Numbered from the stretch's first letter, positions 1 to 6,214 are shown. The stretch is 9,336 nt of DNA from JAWVFM01 sp963843315 (GCA_963843315.1 CAWJJU010000009.1:1-9336); one strand, 5' to 3'. Program-made: numbers and translations. The notes: generated from the letters alone by a model not told the origin.

Positions 1-337
1 CGCGGGTGAGGAGCGTTGCCGCGAGGATCTCGGCCAGCGCCACGTAGGCGGCGTCGTAGGCCGTCAGGTTGTGGCGGAGGGCCCAGATCCGCGGACGGAG
101 CAGCTCGTGGCCGTAGCGAACGGCTCGCAGGCCGGCCAGGTCGCGCAGCGCCGCCGTCTCCTTCGCACCGGTCAGTCTGCCTCCCAGGTCCAGTCCTCGC
201 AGGGCGTGCAGCACCTCGATGTCGAACACGGCAGGGACGTGAATCGCGAACTCGTCCTCGATCCGCGCCGCGACGGCTTCGCCGTTCGGCCGGCCCGCAA
301 ACAGCTCGACTGCAGCGGAGGCATCCAGAACGATCAC
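1..337 (-). CDS. vapC: VapC-family PIN-domain ribonuclease toxin (C-terminus beyond window)
   Basis: Toxin of a type II toxin-antitoxin pair; PIN-domain VapC proteins are Mg2+-dependent RNases that cut tRNA or rRNA when freed from VapB. The visible 112 residues begin VIVLDASAAVEL. They carry three of the four PIN acidic residues: D5 in the first strand, E41 in the DIEVLHALRG helix, and D95 in LTAYDAAYVALAE. The window edge falls right after TLLTR, where family members continue TxD; the first base of the next codon is G, as an Asp codon would need, so the fourth acid is probably residue 113. The start is GTG at 337-335, inside a GTGA overlap with the stop of the upstream vapB gene, which implies translational coupling. 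About 20-30 residues are missing. The family call is secure; the RNA target cannot be read from the sequence. Confidence 0.93.
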   Translation of the reverse strand, partial: MIVLDASAAVELFAGRPNGEAVAARIEDEFAIHVPAVFDIEVLHALRGLDLGGRLTGAKETAALRDLAGLRAVRYGHELLRPRIWALRHNLTAYDAAYVALAEILAATLLTR

Positions 338-567
338 GGCAGCGGACCGCGCTGGGCGCGGATGATGCGAACGGCCTCGTTGCCGATGTCGATTGGCTCC
401 TCGCGCCTGATTCGCTCCACCAACTCCGCGAGCGTCGGCTTGCCGGCGAGCCCCTCGAGCTCCAACAAGAGATAGTCCGACAGCGAGAGCCCGTTCTCGG
501 CGGCACGCACCTTCAGCGCGCGGTGGAGCTCGTCGGGAACATTGCGGACCTGGATCATCTTCGACAT
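334..567 (-). CDS. vapB: VapB/FitA-like ribbon-helix-helix antitoxin
   Basis: Antitoxin and autorepressor partner of the adjoining VapC. The 77-aa product begins MSKMIQVRNVPDEL, the usual RHH beta-strand. Two helices follow (HRALKVRAAENG and SLSDYLLLELEGLA, about residues 14-42) and form the dimeric DNA-binding domain. A charged tail, LAELVERIRREEP (about 47-58), is where such proteins usually wrap the toxin active site. I chose ATG 567 because it lies 7 nt downstream of a TAATGT -10-like box, with no Shine-Dalgarno sequence, as in leaderless mRNAs. ATG at 558 (MIQVRN) is a possible shorter start. The frame stays open up to 603, but that extension would run across the operator and is unlikely. 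The stop TGA overlaps the vapC GTG start. Confidence 0.88.
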   Translation of the reverse strand: MSKMIQVRNVPDELHRALKVRAAENGLSLSDYLLLELEGLAGKPTLAELVERIRREEPIDIGNEAVRIIRAQRGPLP

Positions 568-569
568 GT

Positions 570-593
570 GCAACACATTAGAACATGTGTCGC
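570..593 (-). promoter_or_regulatory. vapBC operator and probable leaderless promoter
   Basis: A perfect inverted repeat has arms ACACAT (573-578) and ATGTGT (585-590) around a 6-nt spacer; two more flanking pairs match after one mismatch. On the minus strand it overlaps TAATGT (580-575), a TAnnnT -10-like box 7 nt before the vapB ATG, and TGAACA lies 16 nt further upstream as a weak -35. VapBC complexes usually bind such repeats to repress their own operon. The placement supports this, but no binding data exist here. Confidence 0.55.
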
Positions 594-599
594 GCATGT

Positions 600-866
600 T
601 CACCAGTCGATCGAGTCTGTGCCGGCTTCTTCGTCAGCCTCCGGATTGCGCTTGCGCTCGACGAACTCGCCGAGGTCGTACTTCGCGATCACCTCCCCAA
701 CTGCGAGGAGTTCATCGCCGACGATCACCTTCGAATACTCGATCCCCCTGGCGGCGCATTCGATCGCGTGTTCGAGGTCCTCGTAGAAGGACGCGGGCGG
801 ACCCACGAAGTACTCCATGTGGTCGATCAGCCGCTTTCGCTCTCGAACTCGCCGTTCGTCGTACAT
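600..866 (-). CDS. hypothetical protein, 88 aa
   Basis: I do not recognise this family. The product is 88 aa and highly charged. It starts with a basic stretch, MYDERRVRERKRLIDHM, and has a central part of mixed helix and strand character (ASFYEDLEHAIECAARGI, then SKVIVGDELLAVGEV). Its tail is acidic, NPEADEEAGTDSIDW. There is no signal peptide or membrane segment. Third codon positions are G/C-biased and the ORF fills the space between its neighbours, which supports a real gene. The ATG at 866 is preceded by TAGGGT 6 nt upstream, another TAnnnT box compatible with leaderless transcription, and has no clear ribosome-binding site. It ends 33 nt before the vapB start, so it could be read into vapBC, but the vapB promoter lies between them. 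Function unknown. Confidence 0.6.
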   Translation of the reverse strand: MYDERRVRERKRLIDHMEYFVGPPASFYEDLEHAIECAARGIEYSKVIVGDELLAVGEVIAKYDLGEFVERKRNPEADEEAGTDSIDW

Positions 867-940
867 GCGGCGACCCTAGGCCGGCGCGAGTTACGCGTGG
901 CGCGCGGATCGTGCCGATTCGCGAGCGGCGCCCGCCCCGC

Positions 941-2251
941 CTACTCGCCCTCCGCGTAGCCCCCGATCAGCTCCGCCACCAGGGTCGAGCTGACCTCCTC
1001 GCCGCCGTCGGTCAGCGAGTCGACGACCGCCTCCTTGGCCTCGAGCAGGGCGGCGATGCGCTCGTCGATGGTCTCCGCGGCCAGCAGGTACCAGGCGGTG
1101 ACGCTGCGGGTCTGGCCGATGCGGTGCAGGCGATCCTCGGCCTGGTCGTGCTTGGCCGGGGTCCAGCCGAGCTCGAGGAAGGCGACGTTCGCCGCCGCGG
1201 TGAGGGTGAAGCCGTGCGCGGCGACCTCCAGCGAGCACACGCAGAGCTGCGGGCCGTCGCCGGCCTGGAAGCGCTGGACGTTGGCGTCGCGCTCGGCCGG
1301 CGGGTCGGAGCCGAGGATCCGCGCGCAGTCTCCGAAGCGCTCGATCACCGCCTCCTGGATGTCGCGGTGGTGGGCGAACAGCACGAGCTTCTCCTCGGAC
1401 TCGCGGAAGGTCTCGATCCACTCCAGCGCCGCGGTCAGCTTGCCCCGCGCGGCCAGGCGGCGCAGGGCGGTCAGCTTCACCAGCGCCAGCCCGCGATCGC
1501 TGGCCGGCAGGCCCGCCTCGCCCTCGGCCACCCGCTCGCGAAGCCACTGGATGAAGTCGCGCTCGGCGCGGCGGTACTCGCGGCCGTTGTCGATCGGCAC
1601 CGCGACGACGGCCCGGCGCTTGGCCGGGAGCTGCTCCAGCACCTCCTCCTTGCGGCGGCGCAAATAGCAGGAGCTGCGCAGCCGCTCGTGCAGGCGGCGG
1701 CGCGCGACGCCGGTGCCGTAGCGCACGCGAAACGAGCCGGCCGACCCGTACTCGCTCAGGCGGTCGAGCGCGCGCAGCTGCGAGGCGAGCTCGGCCGGGT
1801 GGTTGACCACCGGGGTCCCGGTCAGCGCCAGGCGCAGGGCGTCGGGGCCGAGGCGCTCGGCCAGGTCGATCACCGCGCGCGTGCGGCGCGCCTGGGGGTT
1901 CTTGACGTAGTGCGACTCGTCGAGGATGAGCGCGCGCGGCTCGATCGCCGCCAGGTCGCCGAGGTGCGCGTGGACCACCTCGTAGTTGACGACGACGATG
2001 TCGGCCTCGTCGAGCTCCCGCGCTCGGCCGCGGCCGCTGACGTTCACCGCGCTGCGCCCCGGCAGCCAGCGGTTCGCCTCGCGCACCCAGTTCAGCTTCA
2101 GCGAGGCCGGGCAGACGACCACCGTGGGGAAGGCCAGGTCGGCCTGGATCGTCGCCAGCGCCTGGATCGTCTTGCCGAGCCCCTGCTCGTCGGCGACGAA
2201 CACCCGCCGGCGCTCCAGCGCGTAGGCGACGCCCGCGCGCTGGAAGGGCAT
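941..2251 (-). CDS. SNF2-family helicase/ATPase core (DEAD/DEAH superfamily 2)
   Basis: Predicted DNA-dependent ATPase with a complete SF2/SNF2 motor in 436 aa. Walker A/motif I is DEQGLGKTIQAL (21-32). Motif Ia is VVVCPASLKLNW (44-55). Motif II is DESH (111-114), the SMARCAL1-type form of DExH. Motif III is LALTGTP (141-147). The second RecA lobe has LVLFAHHRD (289-297), the motif V region CSLEVAAHGFTL (339-350), and motif VI EDRLHRIGQTRSV (372-384). Relatives anneal, rewind or remodel DNA at forks, but the role here is unknown. ATG 2251 overlaps the upstream ORF stop by one base (TGATG), so it could be translated by coupling. However, it begins exactly at the PFQ (Q-like) motif, so the residues just before it are out of frame. 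The ORF is intact to TAG at 943-941. Confidence 0.85.
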   Translation of the reverse strand: MPFQRAGVAYALERRRVFVADEQGLGKTIQALATIQADLAFPTVVVCPASLKLNWVREANRWLPGRSAVNVSGRGRARELDEADIVVVNYEVVHAHLGDLAAIEPRALILDESHYVKNPQARRTRAVIDLAERLGPDALRLALTGTPVVNHPAELASQLRALDRLSEYGSAGSFRVRYGTGVARRRLHERLRSSCYLRRRKEEVLEQLPAKRRAVVAVPIDNGREYRRAERDFIQWLRERVAEGEAGLPASDRGLALVKLTALRRLAARGKLTAALEWIETFRESEEKLVLFAHHRDIQEAVIERFGDCARILGSDPPAERDANVQRFQAGDGPQLCVCSLEVAAHGFTLTAAANVAFLELGWTPAKHDQAEDRLHRIGQTRSVTAWYLLAAETIDERIAALLEAKEAVVDSLTDGGEEVSSTLVAELIGGYAEGE

Positions 2252-3627
2252 CAGCTCGCCGCGTGAGCCCCTCGATCTGCACCTCGGCGTCGTGGGCCTT
2301 GGAGAGGGCGATGAGGCGATCGGAGTCGTCGACCTCCGCCAGCGCCTCGCGGATGGCCAGCTCGGCGGCCGGCGTCGTGCGCGAGGCCGCGGGCGCGGAT
2401 GAAGCGGGCCAGGCGGTCGGCGGGCCAGGCCTCGATGGGCAGCCGGTCGGCCTTGGCGTGCTCGCCGCGGCGGGCGACGCTCGCCTCGATGGCGATGAAC
2501 GCGCCCTCGGCGTCGAGGTCCCAGATGCCGTCGACCTCGTAGTGGCGCGAGCGGCCCTCGGCGACAACGTCGAGCTCGGCCGGCGGGACCTTCCGCGCCT
2601 TCGGGTTCGAGTCGAGCCAGGCGAGCGCGCGGTCGAACTCGGCGGTCGAGCTCACCTCGGGCTCGTCGTCGCGTATCGACGCCAGCAGGCGCAGGTTGGC
2701 GGGGGAGAGGGGAGCGGTGGATTCCTCGGGACCGCGCACCAGGCCGTCGAGCTCGCCGAGCTGCGCCGGCGGCTCGCCCCAGCGGGTTCGCATCACCAGC
2801 AGCGGGCCGTCGCGGGTGGGGCGGACGTCGAGGCGGGCGATCCAGCGCGGGGCCTCGTCGAGCCAGCGGGTGACCTCGGGGGCGATGGCGAGGTCGGGGT
2901 GGTTCGCGGTGAGCGCGCGGACCAGGCGGGCCGCCTCCGGGCTGGCGGGGGCGACCCAGCGGCCGGTCTCTCCCCAGGCCTTGGCGCCCGGCAGCGCGGC
3001 GAAGTCGCGCATGAGGTCGAGGCGCTCGCCGGGGACCAGCACCACCATCGCTCCGCTCGGGTCCATGGAGAGGCCCTCGGGCTGGGCGCCGCTGTCCGCC
3101 CGTTGCGTGTGCGCGAGGGCCGCGGCCGCCTCGGCCGGCGCCGACAGCTCGGCAAGGGCCCGCGCCGCCGCCGGGCTCAGCCGCAGCGAGTGGGCCTCGA
3201 CGCAGTCGCGGATCGCCGCGGCCGTCCAGCGGGTCAGCGGCACCTCGGTGCGGCCCGCGGCCTCCACCGTTCGCGTGCCCGGGATCGAGCGCAAGGTCTC
3301 GAGGGCCAGCGACGACCAGTCGTCGAGCAGGCTGAGCCGGCGCTCGCCGGCGTCGATCAGCTCGATCACGGGGTCGTCGAGGTCGCGCCGGGCGGAGAGC
3401 TCACGAAGCGACTGCCGACGTCTCCGTCGTCGGCGGCGAGCCCGAACGTCCGCCACGATCCGCTCCAGCGAATACGCGCGATCGGGCCCGATGCGGATCG
3501 CCCAATCCCAGCCCTCGGCCGAGAGCAGCGCCCCCGGCACCGCCGCCAGCGCCTCCGCAAGCTCGTCGCCGGCGACCGAATCGACGGCCGCGACCTGCTC
3601 TCGAACGATGATCCGCGGGGCATCCAT
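2251..3627 (-). CDS. N-terminal part of the SNF2 helicase (substrate-recognition region)
   Basis: From ATG 3627 (MDAPRIIVREQ) this ORF encodes 458 aa. About the first 414 look genuine; the last ~44 (after RLARFIRARG) are Arg/Gly-rich out-of-frame sequence. Two stretches, about residues 31-61 (PGALLSAEGWDWAIRIG...) and 213-243 (PGAKAWGETGRWVAPAS...), share a pattern of PG, a Trp pair and a following helix. This recalls the HARP-like DNA-binding modules before SMARCAL1-type motors, but the resemblance is only by eye. A run of nine Arg in ten residues (62-71) may contact nucleic acid. TTG 3705 would extend the ORF into the upstream gene; 3627 leaves a 55-nt gap and removes a low-complexity Arg/Pro start, so it is preferred. 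It lies downstream of the nucleotidyltransferase gene and may be cotranscribed with it. Confidence 0.6.
   Translation of the reverse strand: MDAPRIIVREQVAAVDSVAGDELAEALAAVPGALLSAEGWDWAIRIGPDRAYSLERIVADVRARRRRRRRRQSLRELSARRDLDDPVIELIDAGERRLSLLDDWSSLALETLRSIPGTRTVEAAGRTEVPLTRWTAAAIRDCVEAHSLRLSPAAARALAELSAPAEAAAALAHTQRADSGAQPEGLSMDPSGAMVVLVPGERLDLMRDFAALPGAKAWGETGRWVAPASPEAARLVRALTANHPDLAIAPEVTRWLDEAPRWIARLDVRPTRDGPLLVMRTRWGEPPAQLGELDGLVRGPEESTAPLSPANLRLLASIRDDEPEVSSTAEFDRALAWLDSNPKARKVPPAELDVVAEGRSRHYEVDGIWDLDAEGAFIAIEASVARRGEHAKADRLPIEAWPADRLARFIRARGLAHDAGRRAGHPRGAGGGRRLRSPHRPLQGPRRRGADRGAHAAS
2258..2378 (-). other. two frameshift junctions within the helicase gene
   Basis: Going down the minus strand, the homologous reading leaves the upstream ORF in a GGCCGCC-rich tract (about 2378-2361). 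It then follows a middle frame with good protein character (ELAIREALAEVDDSDRLIAL) and jumps again at about 2270-2258 into the frame of the ATPase ORF. One surplus base at each site would restore a single continuous protein; loss of two bases at each site would do the same. Both tracts are GC-rich and error-prone, so error cannot be told from mutation here. Confidence 0.65.
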
Positions 3628-3682
3628 GGGCAAACCGGCCACGATGAACCGGGCCCCGGATGGACCGGTCGGCGCGGCGACG

Positions 3683-4378
3683 CTAGGCCGCCGGCGCAGC
3701 GGCAAGCATTTCGTTGATCCGAGGAATCACCGCCTGCGCTGCGCGGATCCGGCCGTCTCGACCCATCTCGAGGTGGGCGGCTATTGCAGCCTTGCCTTTC
3801 GGATCACCCAGGTGACGCGAGAGTTCGCGTGCGACGTACCTCCTGAGTTTGGCGTTGCTCTCGGTGACTTCTCGGCTTAGTTCAGCCCGGCCATCGATGA
3901 GCCCGACGATGTCCTCGAAGTCTGAGCTGCCCAGGTAGTCGCCGCCTCCTCGCCCCGCGAAAGCCTCGAGCTTGGTTGCGAGGAGACGTGATGGAGAGAG
4001 CGCGCGGATGTCGACTCCCGATGGGAGCGACACAACCTGGGCTTCCGCGATCGAAGCCTGTTGCCAGTAGCTGTCGAAGCCAAGGATCGACGCGTCCGCG
4101 GGAATCGCATCGAGCAGATTGTCTTCCTTGCCGAACTTGAAGCGTCCGATGATCGACCCTTCATCCCGAAATCCAGCATCGCGTAGACGATCCTCGAATC
4201 GGTTGTAGGCGGCCCGGGTTGTGACCTCGACCACCACGTCGACATCGAGAGTGGGCCGCAACTCCCTCGCGCCGGGGTCGGTGATCCACAGGGGCAAGGT
4301 GGCGGCGCCGAGAAAGACAACGTCGTCGGCAATTGACCCGAGGGCTTCCGCAGCTCTTTCGAGTAGATAGACGCTCAC
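3683..4378 (-). CDS. AbiEii/AbiGii-like nucleotidyltransferase (probable toxin)
   Basis: Predicted minimal nucleotidyltransferase of the DNA polymerase-beta fold; AbiEii-type and MenA-type relatives transfer nucleotides to tRNA or other targets and act as toxins or abortive-infection effectors. The 231-aa product has FLGAATLPLW (22-31) in the position of the G-S/T motif. RPTLDVDVVVEV (41-52) supplies the metal-binding pair D45/D47, with a possible third acid at D90. A helical segment, LSPSRLLATKLEAFAGRG (127-144), is followed by SSDFEDIVGLIDG (151-163), a pattern common in these transferases, where the Lys contacts nucleotide phosphate. The G-S motif is loose (GAA in place of GS), so enzyme class is surer than substrate. 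GTG 4378 overlaps the stop of the upstream winged-helix gene (GTGA). Base composition looks somewhat less GC-rich than the helicase, which hints at transfer. Confidence 0.75.
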   Translation of the reverse strand: MSVYLLERAAEALGSIADDVVFLGAATLPLWITDPGARELRPTLDVDVVVEVTTRAAYNRFEDRLRDAGFRDEGSIIGRFKFGKEDNLLDAIPADASILGFDSYWQQASIAEAQVVSLPSGVDIRALSPSRLLATKLEAFAGRGGGDYLGSSDFEDIVGLIDGRAELSREVTESNAKLRRYVARELSRHLGDPKGKAAIAAHLEMGRDGRIRAAQAVIPRINEMLAAAPAA

Positions 4379-4881
4379 TCGGCCGCCGCCCAGATTCGCC
4401 GGCTGAGTTCGTTCTCCGCCAGCCTTCGTTCACGTGCGCGGCCGACCCTGACGCCATCGATAAGTCCGAGCCATTCACCCATGGATGGCGATTCCTTCGC
4501 GAGTTTCAGCGCCGCGCTGCTCAGGGGCTCGACGGCCGGGCCTCTGGCTTCGCCCCGGGGGTCCGGCCATACCGGGCTTGGTTCTGTACTCGCAATCTGC
4601 TCGCTCAATGGAGCCCTGCCCCAGGCGGTCGGAACGCCCCTCTTACGCGCGCCGAGGCGCGCGGGGAAAAGGAATCGCAGCGCGTGGACCAGGAATTCCT
4701 CTGCGTTTTGGCGGTTCACCTCACGATCCTCTTCGAGGAGGCCTGCGTCGCTGAGCCGGGCCACTCCACGGTGAACTGCGGCCGGGTCCAGCAGGAGTTC
4801 GCTGCCCAGAGATCGGTACGTCCACGGCTTCGGATCCGCAATAAGCCTCAGGAGCAGGAGTACGTCGTTCTCGTTGAGCAT
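4375..4881 (-). CDS. winged-helix transcription regulator, probable antitoxin of the nucleotidyltransferase
   Basis: First gene of a two-gene operon; 168 aa from ATG 4881. Residues about 1-50 (LNENDVLLLLRLIADPKPW, then YRSLGSELLLDPAAVHRGVARLSDAGLLEED) form a winged helix-turn-helix: YRSLGSELLLD is helix 2, PAAVHRGVARLSDAGL the recognition helix, and LLEED the start of the wing. The C-terminal part has RGVPTAWGRAPLSE, PVWPDPRGEARG and a closing DGVRVGRARERRLAENEL helix. I recall this arrangement from conserved actinobacterial proteins encoded beside nucleotidyltransferases, but I cannot name the family. ATG 4881 lies 6 nt after a TACTCT box (4893-4888) with no Shine-Dalgarno sequence; GTG 4896 would add five residues (frame open, less likely). 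By analogy with AbiEi/AbiEii it should repress its own promoter through the palindrome at 4899-4926 and neutralise the transferase; this is inference. Confidence 0.72.
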   Translation of the reverse strand: MLNENDVLLLLRLIADPKPWTYRSLGSELLLDPAAVHRGVARLSDAGLLEEDREVNRQNAEEFLVHALRFLFPARLGARKRGVPTAWGRAPLSEQIASTEPSPVWPDPRGEARGPAVEPLSSAALKLAKESPSMGEWLGLIDGVRVGRARERRLAENELSRRIWAAAE

Positions 4882-4887
4882 GGGAGC

Positions 4888-4926
4888 AGAGTACACCTTG
4901 TTGTCGTGTTGCGCAACACGTCAACA
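4888..4926 (-). promoter_or_regulatory. 28-bp palindromic operator over the winged-helix/nucleotidyltransferase promoter
   Basis: A perfect 16-bp palindrome, CGTGTTGCGCAACACG, spans 4905-4920. After one mismatched pair the symmetry continues for five more pairs (TGTTG/CAACA), giving 4899-4926 with 13 of 14 pairs matching. It therefore holds nested copies of TGTTG and its complement. On the minus strand TTGCGC inside it is 17 nt upstream of TACTCT (4893-4888), a TAnnnT -10 box 6 nt before ATG 4881, so a bound dimer would cover the -35 region. It is also about 80 nt upstream of the divergent secreted-protein promoter. Confidence 0.65.
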
Positions 4927-4983
4927 CAGCCCGACGGCGTTCATGCAGCGCTCATGTGAACCGGTCACGACCGAGCACCCTGA

Positions 4984-5012
4984 TGGACCGGGCCCGCGCG
5001 CCGGGATATCCT
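4984..5012 (+). promoter_or_regulatory. probable leaderless promoter of the secreted repeat protein
   Basis: TGGACC (4984-4989, 4 of 6 matches to TTGACA) and TATCCT (5007-5012) are separated by 17 nt. TATCCT is 7 nt before ATG 5020, so transcription would begin at or next to the start codon. No Shine-Dalgarno sequence is present. The -10 lies within GGGATATCCTC, the same 11-mer that precedes the second vapB start on the other strand. Confidence 0.5.
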
Positions 5013-5019
5013 CCGCGGC

Positions 5020-6204
5020 ATGACCGGCGGGAGGCGGACACTCAGGGAGAAGGTGCGGGCCGGCGGCCGGCGCCTTCGGCACATGGGAGCGCTTGCGGCG
5101 ATGGCCGCGTTCCTGCTCGCGGGCGCCCTCGCGCTCGCCCACGGCCACCACGCCTCGACCCTCGGCAAGGCGAAGCACTATCCGGTGGACGGGCCGGACC
5201 AGCTCCGCGAGATTGGCATCGCGCAGATGGACGGCGATTCGCGCAGCGACATCGTGGTCACCGACAACTTGAACCTCTCGGCGTGGGTGCTGCACGGTCG
5301 CAAGAACGGGTTCTCCGCGGCGACCGAGATCCCCCTCGGCAGCGTTGCGCACGGGCTCGCGCTCGGCAAGCTGAACGCGGGAAACCGGGCCGACGTCGTC
5401 AGCGCCGGGGCGCCGCTCTCGGTGACGGTCGACGATCACGGCTACACGACCGGGAGCTACGCCTACAACGCCGACGGCGTCGCCCTCGGCGACCTCAACG
5501 GCGACCATCATCTCGACGTCGTCGCCAGCGGCGACAACGTCGACAGCGTCGGAGTGATCCTGAACTCCGGCACGAGCGTCATCGCCCAGCCCGTCCAGCC
5601 CTATCCGACCGGCGCCAACCCGATCGCGGTCGCGGTCTCGCGAATCGACGGCGACGAGCATCCCGACGTCGCCGTCCTGATGAACCAGGCCGGGGTGGGG
5701 GCGGAGCTCCAGGTAATGCACGGCAGCGCGATCGGAGCGCTCTCGTCGGGGTCGATCAGGATCCTCGAGGACACCAACGCCGACGGGATGACGACGGGCG
5801 ACTTCAACGGCGACGGGCGGCTCGACTACGCAGTCACCCAGGGCTGCGTCGTCGGAGAGCCCCACCGGGTGCTGATGGTCCTCGGCAAGAAGGGCGGCTT
5901 CGGCGTGCCGAAGCCCGCGAAGGCCCCGGCGGGGATCTGCGGCGACGAGCCCGCTGCGGCCGACGTCAACGGCGACGGCAACCTCGACGTCCTCGCCGCG
6001 CAGAACAACGGCAGCGACGAGGGCAAGCTCGCCGTCTTCTTCGGCAACGGCAAGGGTGGCCTCAGCAAGGCGAAGCAGTTCCCGGCCGTGAGCTCGGCCC
6101 AGAGCGTGGCCGCCGGCCGGCTGAACGGCGACAAGCGGCCCGACGCGGTCGTGCCGGACTCCAACACGACCAAGGTCGCCGTGCTGTACGGCAAGAAGCG
6201 CTGA
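5020..6204 (+). CDS. secreted FG-GAP/VCBS-repeat beta-propeller protein
   Basis: The only plus-strand gene, 394 aa. A basic n-region with several Arg residues (1-21) is followed by a hydrophobic segment, GALAAMAAFLLAGALALA (23-40), then HGHH, which fits export by Sec signal peptide with cleavage near 40. There is no lipobox. The mature part holds seven calcium-binding loops of the D/N-x-D-x-x-x-D type followed by hydrophobic residues: DGDSRSD (71-77), NAGNRAD (119-125), NGDHHLD (160-166), DGDEHPD (210-216), NGDGRLD (263-269), NGDGNLD (317-323) and NGDKRPD (369-375). Spacing is 41-54 residues, which predicts a seven-bladed propeller as in integrin-alpha/FG-GAP folds. The second loop has lost its central acid and may not bind Ca2+. 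C276 and C307 could form a disulfide. No enzyme domain is visible; a surface or extracellular binding role is inferred. GTG 5053 is an alternative start. Confidence 0.88.
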   Translation: MTGGRRTLREKVRAGGRRLRHMGALAAMAAFLLAGALALAHGHHASTLGKAKHYPVDGPDQLREIGIAQMDGDSRSDIVVTDNLNLSAWVLHGRKNGFSAATEIPLGSVAHGLALGKLNAGNRADVVSAGAPLSVTVDDHGYTTGSYAYNADGVALGDLNGDHHLDVVASGDNVDSVGVILNSGTSVIAQPVQPYPTGANPIAVAVSRIDGDEHPDVAVLMNQAGVGAELQVMHGSAIGALSSGSIRILEDTNADGMTTGDFNGDGRLDYAVTQGCVVGEPHRVLMVLGKKGGFGVPKPAKAPAGICGDEPAAADVNGDGNLDVLAAQNNGSDEGKLAVFFGNGKGGLSKAKQFPAVSSAQSVAAGRLNGDKRPDAVVPDSNTTKVAVLYGKKR

Positions 6205-6214
6205 GCCGGCTCTG

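Larger units (their letters stand above)
941..3627 (-). pseudogene. SMARCAL1-like SNF2 helicase gene interrupted by two frameshifts
   Basis: Protein-like sequence runs without a break through three minus-strand frames. The first frame runs from ATG 3627 to about 2378 (...RLARFIRARG). The second covers about 2375-2263 (AAELAIREALAEVDDSDRL, then ALSKAHDAEVQIEGL). The third runs from about 2262 to 941 (RGELMPFQRAGVAYALE...). In SNF2 proteins of the SMARCAL1 type, the sequence before the PFQ motif and Walker A is continuous with it, so one ancestral protein of roughly 900 aa is implied. Each junction moves the frame by +1 (one extra base or two missing), so they do not cancel. In the frames left after each junction the translation becomes Arg/Gly/Ala-rich shadow. 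True pseudogene, two genes made by fission, or sequencing/assembly error are all possible. The two surviving ORFs are listed separately. Confidence 0.7.

Noticed and set aside
568..603. Extended start for the left vapB (MNMRDTCSNVLH...)
   Set aside because: It would be translated through the promoter/operator dyad and adds residues not seen in RHH antitoxins.
542..2266. Long plus-strand ORF (574 aa) over the helicase and vapB region
   Set aside because: It lies opposite a protein with complete SNF2 motifs and is rich in Arg/Ala/Gly/Leu, as expected for the antisense frame of GC-rich coding DNA. No recognisable domain.
3410..3445. CGN-rich tract coding for an Arg run, considered as a frameshift or repeat
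   Set aside because: The codons are mixed (CGC, CGA, CGG, AGA, CGT) and protein-like sequence continues in the same frame on both sides, so no frameshift or tandem repeat is needed.
3628..3705. TTG start for the helicase N-terminal ORF
   Set aside because: It overlaps the end of the nucleotidyltransferase gene and adds a low-complexity stretch; ATG 3627 is a better start.
2263..3717. Plus-strand ORF of 484 aa
   Set aside because: Antisense shadow of the helicase N-terminal ORF, with low-complexity composition and no motifs.
4939..4961. GTTCA...TGAAC inverted repeat in the divergent intergenic region
   Set aside because: Only five pairs around a 13-nt centre with mismatches; weak beside the 28-bp palindrome nearby and likely by chance.
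4921..5865. Minus-strand ORF of 314 aa opposite the repeat protein
   Set aside because: Its apparent repeated Val/Asp/Arg pattern mirrors the repeats of the plus-strand gene; it is an antisense shadow.
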